From Nomia melanderi (lineage: Eukaryota > Arthropoda > Insecta > Hymenoptera > Halictidae), in NCBI RefSeq assembly GCF_051020985.1, contig NC_135000.1, positions 26,132,784-26,196,783 on the forward strand: a stretch of DNA of 64,000 nt. The letters are read 5' to 3'. The notes under the pieces are model-generated. The model had not been told where the DNA came from. It did not search any database and saw nothing but the letters and a program-made list of their open reading frames with translations. Both the position numbers and the translations under genes were made by a program. This document shows, one piece after another, positions 48,311 through 60,499 of the stretch. How positions within the stretch are numbered: position 1 is the first letter of the stretch; every line of letters begins with the position of its first letter.

Positions 48311-48909
48311 GGTCCCAAATGGCCCAAACCTCGAAATATACTTCGATGAAAGTAAGAGTCCGTGCTCGGGGACGATCCGGGTCGCTGATTGCGAATCTGA
48401 ACTTGAAATTTTCAGCAACAAAGCGGCGAATCCGACACGGCGGGTGTACATAAAAAAATAGTCGGTAACATTAACTCTTCGTGACGGAATGTTGACGTTT
48501 TGTCGAGACGAAATTTTCATATTTGGAGTAGCGAGTTGCGAACGAATGACTTAATTACTTGCATAACAAGAGACCAGTGTATAGTCTCCTATTGTTCTAT
48601 CGTCGAAGCACACGATGCATAGTTTAGCTTCATATGTTGCAAGTCTCGCGCACGAATTACGAATCTAAATTTAATGTTCAAGAATGACTGGTAATATTCC
48701 TTGCTCTTCGTTCTATGAAATCGCGCTTAACCACAGGACAACTGCGTGACTAATAATAGCGATTCTCCAAGCCCGGAAACTTCGCAGCGAAATCTCTACC
48801 CCTGAACATCCTCATAGATATACTTTGAGGTACCCAACTCAAAAATAAACTTGTCGCCGGCGGGAAGCTCATTTTCGAGGTTCCGGGCCGGTTTTGACGA
48901 TTTGGGACC
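48311..48909. mobile_element. Possible DNA element with imperfect inverted ends
   Basis: The left end reads GGTCCCAAATGGCCCAAACC. The right end on the opposite strand begins GGTCCCAAAT and, after about ten extra bases, continues GGCCCGGAACCTCGAAA against GGCCCAAACCTCGAAA on the left. The interior is AT-rich. No target duplication is clear and no transposase is encoded. This could be a coincidental inverted repeat. Confidence 0.35.
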
Positions 48910-50262
48910 ACCGTGGGACAGTCCGAAGCCTCTCGCGTAAGGCGTTGTTATCGTTCGCCGTGGGACGGACAGACGTTCGGAGGCACTCGTCGCGGCGACA
49001 ACGAGAAAGAAGGAAAAGAACCGTGTTGTCGGGGAAATTAGTCGCCGTTGCGTCGTGCCCAGGCGATTCTATAAATATTGATGCGTGCAACGCGGAGCTG
49101 TGTTTGTCGCGGCAGATACGGTGGGATAGAGATTGCCTTATCGAGAACGGAGCGGGAAGATTGCGCGAACGCGAAGCTTCCGCGCGACCAATAGGTAGTT
49201 TTTTCCCCGCTTTTGCGCCTCGCCGCAGCGGACGGCCGCCAGGGCCGAAAGCTCGCCGGTTGTAATGGAAAATATTGTTCGCCGACACCGGTTCGCGGCG
49301 GCGGCGGCGGCTCTCGAATCCGCTTTAAACGATTCACTTCCGCGACGGGCATCGGAGGGGGCCGTCCATGTTGTCGCGAGCAACGCTCGCACGAACGCTG
49401 GATGGGAGCTTGATCAAGGCCGTTTTCATCCAACAGCCGCAACTGGCTCGAACGCCGACTCCCCCGGCCGAACGGTCCCGTATTGAACGCGATTTTCAAC
49501 CGAACGCTCGCACTCCAGTGAACATCGAGAACCTCTTCGCCTTTGTTCCCGGTCGCTTCCGCCGTCGACGTGCCTCCCCGTCGAAGACGAGCGGGGACGA
49601 GACTCGCCGAGCGAAACGGGGAACCAACGTTGCTAACTAAGGCGTCACGCGTGACACGCGAGTCATTCGGTTACGAAACGGAAATTCGATGGCTTACGCG
49701 AGTGCACCGGGAATCGATGCCAGCCGTTATCTCGCTGCACTTGTCGCCACGCCGCGCCGTTTTACGGGAAAAAGCTCGGCAAACATGCTGGCGCCCGCCG
49801 ATCTTTTAATTCCCAAAGATGTCTGATTGCGAATTGCCGCGGCCTACGGCAGCCGCGAACAGCTTTCGCTCTAATCCTTGTCCAAACGAGACGGAGTCGC
49901 GTGAGCGCTCATCTTTTCGAGCGTGCCCGCTCGCGTCAAGCTGGCGCACATTTTTCCGGACGATCGAGGCGGAGGCCGCGTTAATCGAGTCGCGTCACGG
50001 TTGTAATCCGACACGACAACAGCCGCTCGAAATCGAAATTTGTTCGCGTCTCTGAACATGCAACCCATTCTTGGACTGTTCGCCGTAGGTGAATACCGTC
50101 CTATAGAGGGCTGATCGGGAAAATAGATGTTTATCTATGGAAAGTTTCCTGTCATCGGTAATTTGAGAAATGTGTATTGAAATGTCTAAATTCTGATATT
50201 TATTACAACTGCAGTGTTTACTGAATTATGGTAATCTCTTCGTTTCTAAGGTTCATTGACAT

Positions 50263-50501
50263 TTGACCCTTCGCACTCGAAAGTTTTTCAATGGAAATAT
50301 TCAACGTTTCCTGACGAGATATAGGTCATATCGTTTGAAACTAATCTAGCGATAATTCATAGATAAATTAAGCAACGGAGATATTTAAATATTTCACGTA
50401 GCAATGCAAACTTCTATTTGAAATATTAAATATTCAACTACATAGTTCTGTTGTATCGAATCATGTGGTGACTGAGAGACCCCTCGAGTGCAAAGGGTTA
50501 A
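50263..50501 (-). mobile_element. TTAA MITE, family B copy 4
   Basis: 239 bp in inverse orientation relative to copies 1-3. The left flank is TTGA (a decayed TTAA) and the right flank intact TTAA. The ends are CCCTTCGCACTCGAAAGTTT and, on the opposite strand, CCCTTTGCACTCGAGG. The right TTAA is shared with the adjoining family D element. Confidence 0.7.
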
Positions 50502-50697
50502 TCCTTTGCGGACGAAGATTCTCTAAAGCATAGAAAATCCGCGGACTGTCAAATCAGACATCGAATGCTTAAATAAAAGAGAATAAGAAAACTATATACT
50601 CTCGCTGTTCGAGTTGAATCGTCTGTCCGCAGCTTAGTGTTACGAACACGAAAGCATAATCTCGACAGAATATCGACACCCGTCCGCAAAGGGTGAA
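50498..50697. mobile_element. TTAA MITE, family D copy 2
   Basis: The left end TTAATCCTTTGCGGACGAAG matches family D copy 1 at 9974. The right end on the opposite strand reads TTCACCCTTTGCGGACGGG, so the target has decayed from TTAA. It shares TTTGCGGACG at both ends. Confidence 0.65.
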
Positions 50698-52708
50698 GAA
50701 CCAGAGCACATCAAATAGATATCGATTGCAGAAAGTCGACTTTTTGGCAGAATGTCACCTACTTTGCCGATGCGGAGCCCGCTACGCGTCCCGTCGATCG
50801 TTCAGCTATAAATCGCGGGTCTAAGGGATTATTTATTTTCAACGCGCGTACTCCGCACGCTCTACTTACCACGATCTTCGTGTAGCCAGCGGCCGGCTCG
50901 GGAATAGACTGAAAGCTGCAGGCGTGCCTTTCGCGTCGCGTGAAACAGTTTAATGTCTTCGCGTATCGGCGAGCCGGCCGTTTTGATTTGCATTTCGGTC
51001 GATCGATCGAAACCACGGAACGATCGTTCGTCGAGAGAATTTCCCGAGCCAGTCGAGAGAGTACGGGGGACAGGCTCGAAAGCAAAAGCTCGGAACGAGC
51101 GTAGCGCGTGCCTGGAACGAGCGAGCGCGACCGCGACGGTGCATCGCGAGCGAGCGCGGCGCATGCAAATATTTTCGCGCGTGATTCGGCTCTAATTTAA
51201 ACGCGCGGTGGAGCCCGGTTTTCACCGGGCCGTTCGGGGAATTGTTTTCTTTCGCGCGGCGTTTTATCATCGCCCGAAGACGATACCGCCGCGCGGCACG
51301 TTTGTTCAAGCCCGCCGCGTGAAATATCGGTTCGGTCACGGCGATCCGGTCCCGTCCCGGCGTTCCGAAGATCCCGATCGGATAAGAAAGTCGGATAGTT
51401 ATCGTTACCCCGGTAATTACCTGCGTGCACGAACCGCGAGGTACCGCGCGTATCGGTGCAGGTTGAACTCGAACCGATCCCCGATCGGGAACGCGCGATC
51501 GATCGTTTCCCTCCGACAAAAGGATCGGCCGTCGAAAGGACGCCGACGAAGATCGAAGTATCTTTAGACTCCGTCCCGCTGGTAATTTACGAGCGTGTTT
51601 CGTGGCGCGACGCGCCAACCAGTTTCCGAACGGCGAGCGGCGAGGCGAGCCAGGTAATCGAGAATAAGTCGCGCCAAAAACGGAAACTCTCCGAGTCTTT
51701 CTTTCGAATATTTTTAGCGTAGCGAGACTCCCCGGTGTAACGGCCGCGGACTCGTTCGGGTCTCGCTCCGTCGCCGCGTCGGGACGGCTGGAAAATCCGT
51801 TCTAGGGGGAAAGCTTGGGAACGCGCGTCGGCTCTCTCGAGACGCGACGTGCGGACCTTGAGGGCCGCGGGCGATTCGTGGTCGGAACGAGTTCTCTTCT
51901 CCACCCTCGAGTCGCGGTTTCTCGGATCGAGTTCAAGGTCGACGGGGAACCGCAAAAATTCGAGCACGCGGAAACTCCGAGGACAGCCGAAAACAGCGTG
52001 ACGCGTCGCGTCGCGTCGTGCGCGAGTTGACTCGTGCGACGTTCTCCGTCCGCGCGGCGGCCGAGCGGTATCGACGTTTCGAAGCGTTCCCTCCGATCGG
52101 CTCGCTTCGCGGACTTTCATTTTTATCCGGCGTTAAACGTGGGCGTCGAAGCGTGTATCTCGTGCGCCGAGATACAACGCGCGCAGAAGGTTAGAGACTT
52201 TCTAGGCGCGTGGCGCACAGTCCGCTCCCGACGCACCTGGCCTACGGTGCACCGCGCCAATTCGAATACTCCCGGTGAAGCCTCGTTTCGCACGCTCGGA
52301 ACACGTCGCGAACGATCCAGCGCGCTTTCCTCCGGTGTGTCGAGGAAAATGCAGCATCGCGCGAGCCCGCCGTATCGTCCACCCCTTCGACGGAGAAGCT
52401 AGTGACGCGCGTCCCGTCAGCAGATCGCCATCGCGTGCGGGTCATGTACTTTGCGAGGACCAGCAGAAAGTTAGAGGACCGTGAACGTTTCGATCGTGGC
52501 GTCCGTCGAAAGGTGATTTCTATGGCTTAGACGATAGCATGCGGGATGTTATGTAATTGTGGTACTGGCTAGGGGTTGGTTCGGAAAATCAGTCGAAAAT
52601 ATTGAGTGAAAGTTCTCCATTTGAGACTCCGTTTTTGAGGCAATCGACTTTCACGCTAGGTTTACTATAGACGGATCAGTTTGATCTATGAACAGAATCA
52701 CATTTTCT

Positions 52709-52927
52709 TTAACCTTTGAACTCTATTGCACCAGTTATAATATTAAAATTTTAATGGATCTTAAAGAAACTACCCTAAAATTATTCGATTTTCCGCACAT
52801 CCATTTGTGCTAAGAAGGAAAGTAAAAGTTCGAAGAAATGTTATAGTATTTGTAATTTTCGCTAGGAATATAAAAATTAGTTCAGTTGCTGATAGATTAC
52901 GAAACAACCTGCAGTGCTAAGGGTTAA
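52709..52927 (+). mobile_element. TTAA MITE, family A copy 4
   Basis: 219 bp between TTAA sites, in the same orientation as the copy at 272-508. The left end has lost one or two C residues (TTAACCTTTGAACTC). The inner blocks CTTAAAGAAACTACCCTAAA and GTTGCTGATAGATTAC are well kept. Confidence 0.75.
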
Positions 52928-53219
52928 AGAATAACTTAAAGACACGATTATTCATAATGATCTTATAGATGAAATGGGGTATATGAATGAAAGTTAGTGG
53001 CAGGAAAAATGCAAATGGTTTCTATTTTCCTCACGAACTTCGAAATGACTCAGAATCATTCGTCAAGGCTCAACTCGACGGATACCGTAGATTGTCTTTG
53101 TGCTCGAGAACCACTGCGGTATTTGTAAACATCGTCGGTGTTATCATTTTTTCTATTACTCTTGCTTTACTTCTTCACTCGCCGATTGGAGCTCTTAGTT
53201 TCCATCAAACTACCGATGC

Positions 53220-53575
53220 GACTACGTACAGTAATCGGCAGTACGCGGATACGATTCTCGCGTTAGTATTACAAAGAGCAATATCCAAATCACCGACATC
53301 CCGATAGGGTAGTCATTCATTGCACACCATTGTTGGATCGACAATGGTAAAATAGCTTGGTCACCACGATCTCCGGACCTATCACCGTCGTATATTTATC
53401 TGTGCAGTCGTATTACCTCCGTGTGCACTGACGAAATAACAAGTATCGAACAGTTAAGAGAAACAATGATTCAGCGTTCGTCGAATAAACATTGCAAAAC
53501 AACATTCTAGAAAATGTCGGAATTTCATCGGAAAACCGCACTCGTAAACATCGCTTTCAACTTCTAAGTTAATAG
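53220..53575 (+). pseudogene. Internally deleted transposase relic
   Basis: Two transposase fragments lie almost back to back in different frames. The first, around 53268-53310, reads YYKEQYPNHRHPDR, matching the QRYPNRRHP motif of the N-terminal helix-turn-helix region of a widespread insect transposase group (the DUF4817 type). The second, from 53334, reads WIDNGKIAWSPRSPDLSPSY and continues to CTDEITSIEQLRETM. It matches the WPPRSPDLTPLDFFLWG region near the C-terminus of Tc1/mariner-superfamily proteins. The middle of the gene is missing and stops follow, so it cannot be functional. No flanking inverted repeats were identified. Confidence 0.65.
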
Positions 53576-53740
53576 AACCCCGTAACACCGTGCACTTTCT
53601 TCTGCCTCGTACTCTCGTTATCCAATCTCTGTAAAACCGTATAAAAACATTATGAACGATCATTAACACGAACAAAGGCAGTCCACAGTGATACCCATTC
53701 AGTCGAGACTCGTTCCAGTGCACCTGTACCAAGTAGATCC

Positions 53741-53965
53741 TTAACACTAGAACTACCGTAACAGTGAAAATGACTGGTTTCGATTCTTTTGTTTAGCAAT
53801 TATTGATATCTTCGAAGCATTGAATATTCGAAATGATTTTCAAAATAAATAGCTTCATTTGAGTACTATAATGAATGCTTGAAGAAACTGAAAATAATCT
53901 ATTTTTACAATTTCTATAGAAATTGCATATTAATCGTATTAAATGCTCGGTAGTTCTAGTGTTAA
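53741..53965. mobile_element. TTAA MITE, family G copy 1
   Basis: 225 bp with perfect 18-base inverted ends TTAACACTAGAACTACCG. The interior is AT-rich and non-coding. A second element with the same ends but a different interior is at 60596-60832. Confidence 0.85.
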
Positions 53966-54037
53966 ACTCGATCTCCTCGAAAACGAAGTCGAACGAAAAT
54001 CATCAGTTCTTTCCACCATAGAATACCAACTTTTCAT

Positions 54038-54364
54038 CAAACTAAAGCAATAAACACATCTGTTCGGTACAATCGCAACGATCTATATGAACTTCCATAA
54101 ACATTGTCACGGAGATTCGATCCGTTTCAATCGATTACAATTCTATGCACTCGAATCCATAGCCATTGCCGATTCTAACATCTTCATTCTTAGTTCGTCA
54201 TTCTGTCTTTGCTTAAAAAATTGCAATATACGAGTTTTTTTCCAAACTAAAGCAACAAATAAACACATCTGTTCGGTACACATTGTCACGGAGATTCGAT
54301 CCGTTTCAACCGATTACAATTCTATGCACTCGAATCCATAGCCATTGTGATTCTAACATCATTC
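54038..54364 (+). repeat. Direct duplication of a ~125-145-bp unit
   Basis: The unit begins CAAACTAAAGCAA.TAAACAC and contains CATTGTCACGGAGATTCGAT and CACTCGAATCCATAGCCATT. It occurs at 54038-54181 and 54243-54364. The first copy has about 28 extra bases after TTCGGTAC. It is non-coding. Confidence 0.85.
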
Positions 54365-56528
54365 AACATTTCCAACTCCTTGAATCAACCCCGATCCGCT
54401 CGTACCAGTCCGCGACACCCGCATTTCAACGAAGCCCACCAACCCCGAACGCACCCCGAAACGTCGCGTCGCGTCGCGTCGCGTCGTTTCCGGTCCCGCG
54501 GCTTCGATCTCCGATTTTCGGCAACCGGTTGAATCTCGTCACGGGCTCCGCGAGGATCGAGCACGGACCTGCTATCGGCACTTGCACTTTGAGCTCGCGT
54601 TACGATAGGCTCTCGAGACTGTGCGCGGCGTGGCGTTGCAAAGCGTGGCGAGCGAGGCGAGTCGAGGCGAAACGAGGGAGGGCATTGCCGGCTAGTTGCA
54701 CGATGCTCGATGTCGATGCCGATGTCGATGAGTCACGAACGCGGCTTTCGCCGGTCGCGCGCGCCAGTCGCTCGCAGTTGGTATACGCGGCCGCGAGTAG
54801 TGTTCGCGTCGCGGGACGTCCAGCGATTGCGATCGTCGACCGGCGGCGCTGCTTTGTCACGGCATGGTCACAGTTCCCGGCGCACCGCGCCGTGCCGACC
54901 GACCGGATGCGGCTTCCTAGCGATCGGCAAGGCCGAACCGGACAGACGGCAGGACGCGCGAATCGTTTCAGTAGCGCCTCGCCGACATCGGCCGAGACTC
55001 GTCCACGCTTGCGAGCAGAGTTCTTCTTTCTTTCTTTCTCTTTTTTTTTCGAGAACGAGTCTCGCGTGCCACGTCCCGCCTCGGCCCGCTCCAAAAGTGC
55101 AACGACTGTGAAAGAAAGGAGCTAGCCTAGCTCCTACGTGGAAATCGAACGTGAACCGGTATGCGCGCTCTCCGTTGAGACACTTTGGAATCGCGAAACT
55201 ATCCCGAAACGCGCCGCTCGAGTTTTTTCCCAGACGCTCCCGAGTTACCGGGAAGAGGACAAAGGTGCACACGAGCGGAATCGGTAGGAAGGGAACCTGC
55301 GAATTAACCGTTTACATAATTGACACGTAATTCACGTCCGCCGGCGTTCTTGTTTGTCCTTTGCCTCCTCCTCGCGTTCGGTCTTCTCTTCGTTCTCCGT
55401 TTTCAGCCGATTCCGTGGAAACGATGTGTAGTGGGCTGGATCGGAAGATAGGTGACGTTTCGGTGTGACTCTTCGATCGTGGAAGGTATCCAGATGAAAT
55501 TCGTTGAAGCATTGTTACTTTCTAAGGATAATCGCTGTGGTACTTATGTTTTTCCAATGATCCTTGAATTGATCGTTTAGACTGTATTATCTTACACAAT
55601 CTGATCGTTTATTCGTCACCTTTGCTATACTTCCACATGTATTTATAATGTGAAGAATAGATCTTTATTCTCCTTTGAAAATATTATACTCTGTTATAGA
55701 AGAAAGATTCAACCAGTCAGTAAATTTCAAAATATTACTTCCGAAGATCGTTGCAGCTGCAATCCGACTTTAATCTCATTTGTTGGTTCGTGTTTGAGGT
55801 CAGTGGACATTTAAAAAGCAGTTGATTAGATATCAGTACGTGGAACTCCGTTTTTCGGCAAAATGTCATAATGCTCGATCCAGCCCGCCATCGCTCGATC
55901 GTCGATCGATTACCTTCGGAGGTTCGTTTTTCCCGGGCTCGTCCTTCGGGAACACCTGTTCGATTCGCGCATACGGTCGGCGACGCTCGCATCCCCGCCG
56001 AGGAATTTCGAGCCGACGCTCGGCTGGGAATGACTTTTCACGCGTGCCCGGAACGGTCGCGCTTTCTTTCCGTGGTCTCGACAAAATGGAATGCGAGGAG
56101 ACGGGAACGCACACACGCGAGACGTGCTTAGAAACCCCGATAACTCCGTATCTTATCCTACCGTCGATTACGGCACGCTCGTAAAGATTGTTTTCCGTAA
56201 GCGCCGAAACGGATTTTCGAAGGAAGCAAGTACGTGGCGTTCCGAGGAGCGACTCGACGACGCGCACTCACCGCCGCGATTGGACACGTTGCCCATCGTG
56301 GCAACGCACTATGAGCCGGAATCGTAAAAACACGGGGAAATTCGTATTTCTGATATTTTTATATCGATTGGTAGAAAATAACCTGTTTCCAGGGTTCTCG
56401 GCCTCGCAGAGTCTGACTGTGCCATTATTTCTTTTGCAAGACGAGAAACTACCCTTATGCTGCTGGTCTTATCGGGGATGATTCACTCTGAGAGAATGAA
56501 TCTTTGCTAATTGATACAGAATGTGGTT

Positions 56529-56743
56529 TTAACACATTGCGGACCGGCTGATTTTCAGAAAACTGAATTGTGATGGCAATTCTTAGTCGAAAACTCAGAT
56601 ATATTGTTGTGTAATATATTTTTAGATAATCAATTCGAATTAAATTTTATATTCTTTCACTACTGTGGTAATCAGCGAAGTTGCACAGCTAAGTGTCGTT
56701 ATATAAGAACGAGATTTCTCGTTACCGGTCCGCAGTGTGTTAA
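56529..56743. mobile_element. TTAA MITE, family F
   Basis: 215 bp. The left end is TTAACACATTGCGGACCGG and the right end on the opposite strand TTAACACACTGCGGACCGG, so the inverted ends differ at one of 19 positions. The AT-rich interior shows no frame. The GCGGAC core recalls family D. Confidence 0.8.
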
Positions 56744-56834
56744 GTAAGAAATGTTATATGAATAGCTTCAAAATTTAGTGGTCGAAGAATTATTGTTGAG
56801 AAAAATTCCTGTTGACTTCGATGTGTTGTTAGTA

Positions 56835-57073
56835 CTAACACTTAGGCAATCGCCTGAAAAGAACTATAACTACCTCTTCCATTATCTTCAATTGAAATCA
56901 TTCAATTGATTTGGTAAAAACTTTGTTTTATACAAACAAGAACCGTATTTGATTAATTGCAAATAATCCGACTTCGAGACTTACTAAACAAAAGAAAAGG
57001 TTAACAGAATAAGAGGTAACACGTTGCTAAGTGAGAAGTGGGAGATCTCCCTATTCAGTTGGCTAAGTGTTAA
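56835..57073. mobile_element. TTAA MITE, family J
   Basis: The left end is CTAACACTTAGGCAATCGCC (first base changed from TTAA). The right end on the opposite strand is TTAACACTTAGCCAACTG. The length is 239 bp, with an AT-rich interior and no coding potential. Confidence 0.6.
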
Positions 57074-57169
57074 AGAAATGTTAGTGAAATGTTAGCAGTT
57101 CTGTAAATTATTCATGAAGATCGTATAAAGCAACGGAAGTTTTGGAAACTGAGGAAAGTGGAGGATCGC

Positions 57170-57371
57170 TTAACCCTTTGCACTCGAAAGTTTTTCACTA
57201 GAAATATGCAACACTTTCTGATAGGATACAGACGACCTTGAAACTAATTAATGAGAAAACATGTATGAATTAAGATGAAAAGATATTTTATTTCAATATT
57301 CCACGTATTATAATTTTGCTGTATCAAATCAAGTGGTGACTGAGAGACACCTTTCGAGTGTAAAGGGTTAA
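57170..57371 (-). mobile_element. TTAA MITE, family B copy 5
   Basis: 202 bp between intact TTAA sites. The ends are TTAACCCTTTGCACTCGAAA and, on the opposite strand, TTAACCCTTTACACTCGAAA. It is shorter than the other copies because of internal deletions, but keeps the AATCAAGTGGTGACTGAGAG block near the right end. Confidence 0.8.
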
Positions 57372-59060
57372 ATTTTCTAATGATTGGATTCTTATATTTT
57401 ACTTGAAACATCTTTTATTCTCAAGTATATATTGAGGATTACATCTATAAAATAAATCCACAATTTTAAATATATAATGACCTATGACATGTATGTACAA
57501 ATCTACTTAAAGCGAAAGGGTAGTTTCGAAAGGGTCGCGATAGGACTACTTAATCAAACGTACGCCTACACATATACAATAGACTGCTCTTTAACGCTAT
57601 ACAATTGCATTTCACATAACTCCTGTAATCCAAATATAGCAAAACTTTCGATTAATTTCAATCAAATTTCAATCAAATTTCAATCAATCCCGCGAATGCA
57701 AAGCCATCGCCAGTAACAACATCTAAGAACGCCCGAAAGCTCCCACGAATCTTCAAGCAGATCGAACATAAGAATTCACCCCGAGTTTCTACGATTCCCA
57801 GCGCGCGTCCCATCGACCGCCGATCTCGCCGAGCCGCGATGCCCACCGAGCACGTTAAAAACCATTAAGAACGATTTAGCATGCGTCCCGAGCTGTTTAC
57901 GTAACGGATTACCGCGTAATCTCGTTTATTCCGCTTCCAACCGGCCGCACCGCGGTTTCCCTCGACGTTCGGCTTTCGCCTGGCCCGTCTGGGAAAACTG
58001 TCCGAAGATCGGCGCGAATCGAGCAGATTTTCTCGTCGTAGAATTTTCCCTCGTTCGTCGGAGATTTCCGGGCGAGCTCGTGATCGGGTCGCGTTAGGTA
58101 TACGGTATCGCTTATCTGCATCTACCGCTGATAACGAGCCGACGAAGTCAAGTTGGCCGGCCGCGGGCTTATCGGTTCGAGGGAAATGGACCCAGTTGCA
58201 CGTAACCGGCCGTCCGTGCTCGAGCTTTCGCCGCTCGTTCCCGTGCTCCGCGATTCGGCGACGACCGATCCCGCCTCGACTCGCGCGCGTCGCGCAACAG
58301 CGGCACAGCTGTTTCGTTCCGGTGGCCCAGGACCGCGTCGTCGTTGAACCGCGAAGCGAACGCGCGATCGGAGCCAGCCGGCCGTCCCGTCGCTCGAGAT
58401 CGGGGAACCAACGCCTCGATAACGCGTGGTGCCAGCTCGCCCGCGGCCGCGCACGCGTGCTTATCGTGCTCCGATTCAACGTATGCGAGGGACGAGAGAC
58501 CGCACCACCGTCCGTCGCGCGTTTTCCGGCTTTCTCGTGGGTTCTCGTGGTTGCTCGTAGAACGATGAACTCGTTCCTGCTCGAACGCGTCCGCGGTCTT
58601 GAACGGTTAAAGACGAGCGAGCCGAGCCGCTCGCGCGCCGACCTCGCCACGACGACGGCGCGCCTTCGGGTTTGACCGAGTCCGCGAGGCACGTCGAGAG
58701 CGCGCCGATCGTCGCGCGAGGCCGCGAGGCCTTCGTCTCGCCGCCCCGTCGAGAGGAAGCTTCGCACCGCACTCTTCTCGCCCAGCATCGACTGTGTGCC
58801 TTCGTATCGTGTGTACGCGTCGCTGCTTTCTTTTGCTTATCGATCGTCTTTCCATGTTGTTGTCGCCAAGGGGGAGCCAGACCGTATCGACGAAGATCGG
58901 TCGCCTGAGTCGTGTCCCGTCCGCGGGCTAACGGGTAAATGTGAATGTGCTCTGAGTGTGTGATAATCGTCCCTCCGTCGACGAGGATCGTGCGTTCGAC
59001 GAGTCGCCGGCGGGATCCTTAACGAGGACGCATGTTTTTCCGACAGAAATAGAGGGAACA

Positions 59061-59097
59061 GAGACAGAGAGAGAGAGAGACAGAGAAAGACAGAGAG
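59061..59097 (+). repeat. GA-rich tract in a probable 5' UTR
   Basis: A short GAGA/CAGA run about 120 bases upstream of the ATG at 59218. The promoter or 5' UTR of that gene may be here. Confidence 0.6.
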
Positions 59098-59217
59098 GAT
59101 CGAGCCCATAGATCCAGCAGCCGACGAACCTTCCCGCCGAGAAGCCTCCCGGCGATTTTACCGACGTCAGGAGGTTAAACCCTAGGGAACGCCTAGAAAC
59201 CGTGTCCCCGCCGTGTC

Positions 59218-60461
59218 ATGGATAATAATCGGGAGAGCCCGTTCTCACGGACGCAACCGGGCAGAAGCTCGATTCGGTCGCAAGTCGGCCGGAAGGCGTT
59301 GGGAACGATCGACGCGGGCACGGCGAACGGTCAGCGTCAACAGACGACGCCGACGCCGAGCCCGAGGCAGCCCAAGGAGACGTCCAGTCCCAGGTCGACT
59401 GGCCGGTTAGTGGCTCCTCACTCGCCGCTGGACAATTTGAAGCAGTGGGAGCTGGTGGAAGGGGACCGCGGCTTGAAAGTCGTCGAGAAGAAAAGTTCGC
59501 AGAGTCCTCGTGGACCATCGGGCCGCGCGGACGGCACCGCGAGTACTCGCGCCTCGATCGGGGCCAGCCCGATCGTGCCGCCGAGAACGATGCGTCAGAT
59601 CAGCCTGAAGGACCAGCTGAACGCCTTCAAGGACTCGAAGATCGTCCAACCGATCGCGGTGGCCAGCGACGAGTTGGCGGACGTGCCTATTAGCCTCGAT
59701 TTGATCCTGAATCAGCAGGAGCAGCAACGGCAGAAAGACAATTCCGCGGTGCAGGAGAGCACTGACATGCTCCAAAGATTGGAGCTGCAGGTCAAGGCCA
59801 TCGAAATGGGCACGCTGGCGGCCAGAGAGCGTCCGTTGCAGGCCAGCTCCGATTTCGAGCCGGAAATACAGCTTCGATACAGGGAGCACGAGGACCTGCT
59901 TCGAAACGTGACGGATGACGAGGCCGAGGGGTAAATTTTCTTTCCTTCGCGTGTCCGGGCAACCTCCCTATCGATTCTCTTTTCATTTCGTTTTGTTCGG
60001 TTCTTTTCCGTTCCTCGCATCGCGAGACCTTCGTTCGTTTTGCTCGCAACCGATCGCGGCGGAACGTTGTCGGGTATGCCCTCCTTTCTTTTAGTTTTCT
60101 CTTCTTCTTTTGTTCTTTTGCTTTTTCTCTTTATTTTCTTGTTCCCCCCCGTTTATAACGTATTACATCCCGTCGACCGAATCGCTGAACGAGCGTCGGG
60201 AGGAGGGGAAAACGCAAATCTGATGACGGTAAATTGAAACGATAAGGGATTCCCCGTTGCAACGAGGAGACGCGACGAGAAACTCGACGGGAAACGCCGG
60301 GATCACGGTGAAGGAGGGCACTGCTAAGCTATCGAGAACAGCCTCGGATACCAGGCGAGGACAGGAAGCGATAATACCGCTCCGAGCGTACAACAGGGCG
60401 CAGCAGTTAGCGCGTCCTAATATCAAAAAGGAGCATCATCATCAACAACAACTACAACCGC

Positions 60462-60499
<38 letters not shown>

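Larger units (their letters stand above)
46343..59217. other. Non-coding stretch with several MITEs
   Basis: Alternating GC-rich segments and AT-rich islands (46600-47050, 48470-48850, 50060-50740, 52480-54400, 55500-55860, 56320-57720). Most identified TTAA elements fall in the AT-rich islands. It may be a large intron of the gene that starts at 45923. No exon is supported here. Confidence 0.4.

Noticed and set aside
52987..53307. 106-codon plus-strand frame with a hydrophobic segment
   Set aside because: Its end overlaps the transposase relic in another frame, and the rest is AT-rich with no homologue recognised.
54283..55125. 280-codon plus-strand open frame
   Set aside because: It begins inside a duplicated non-coding unit and continues in GC-rich DNA with no domain.
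57865..58788. 307-codon minus-strand open frame
   Set aside because: It is Arg-rich, overlapped by frames on the other strand, and lies in the probable promoter region of the gene at 59218.
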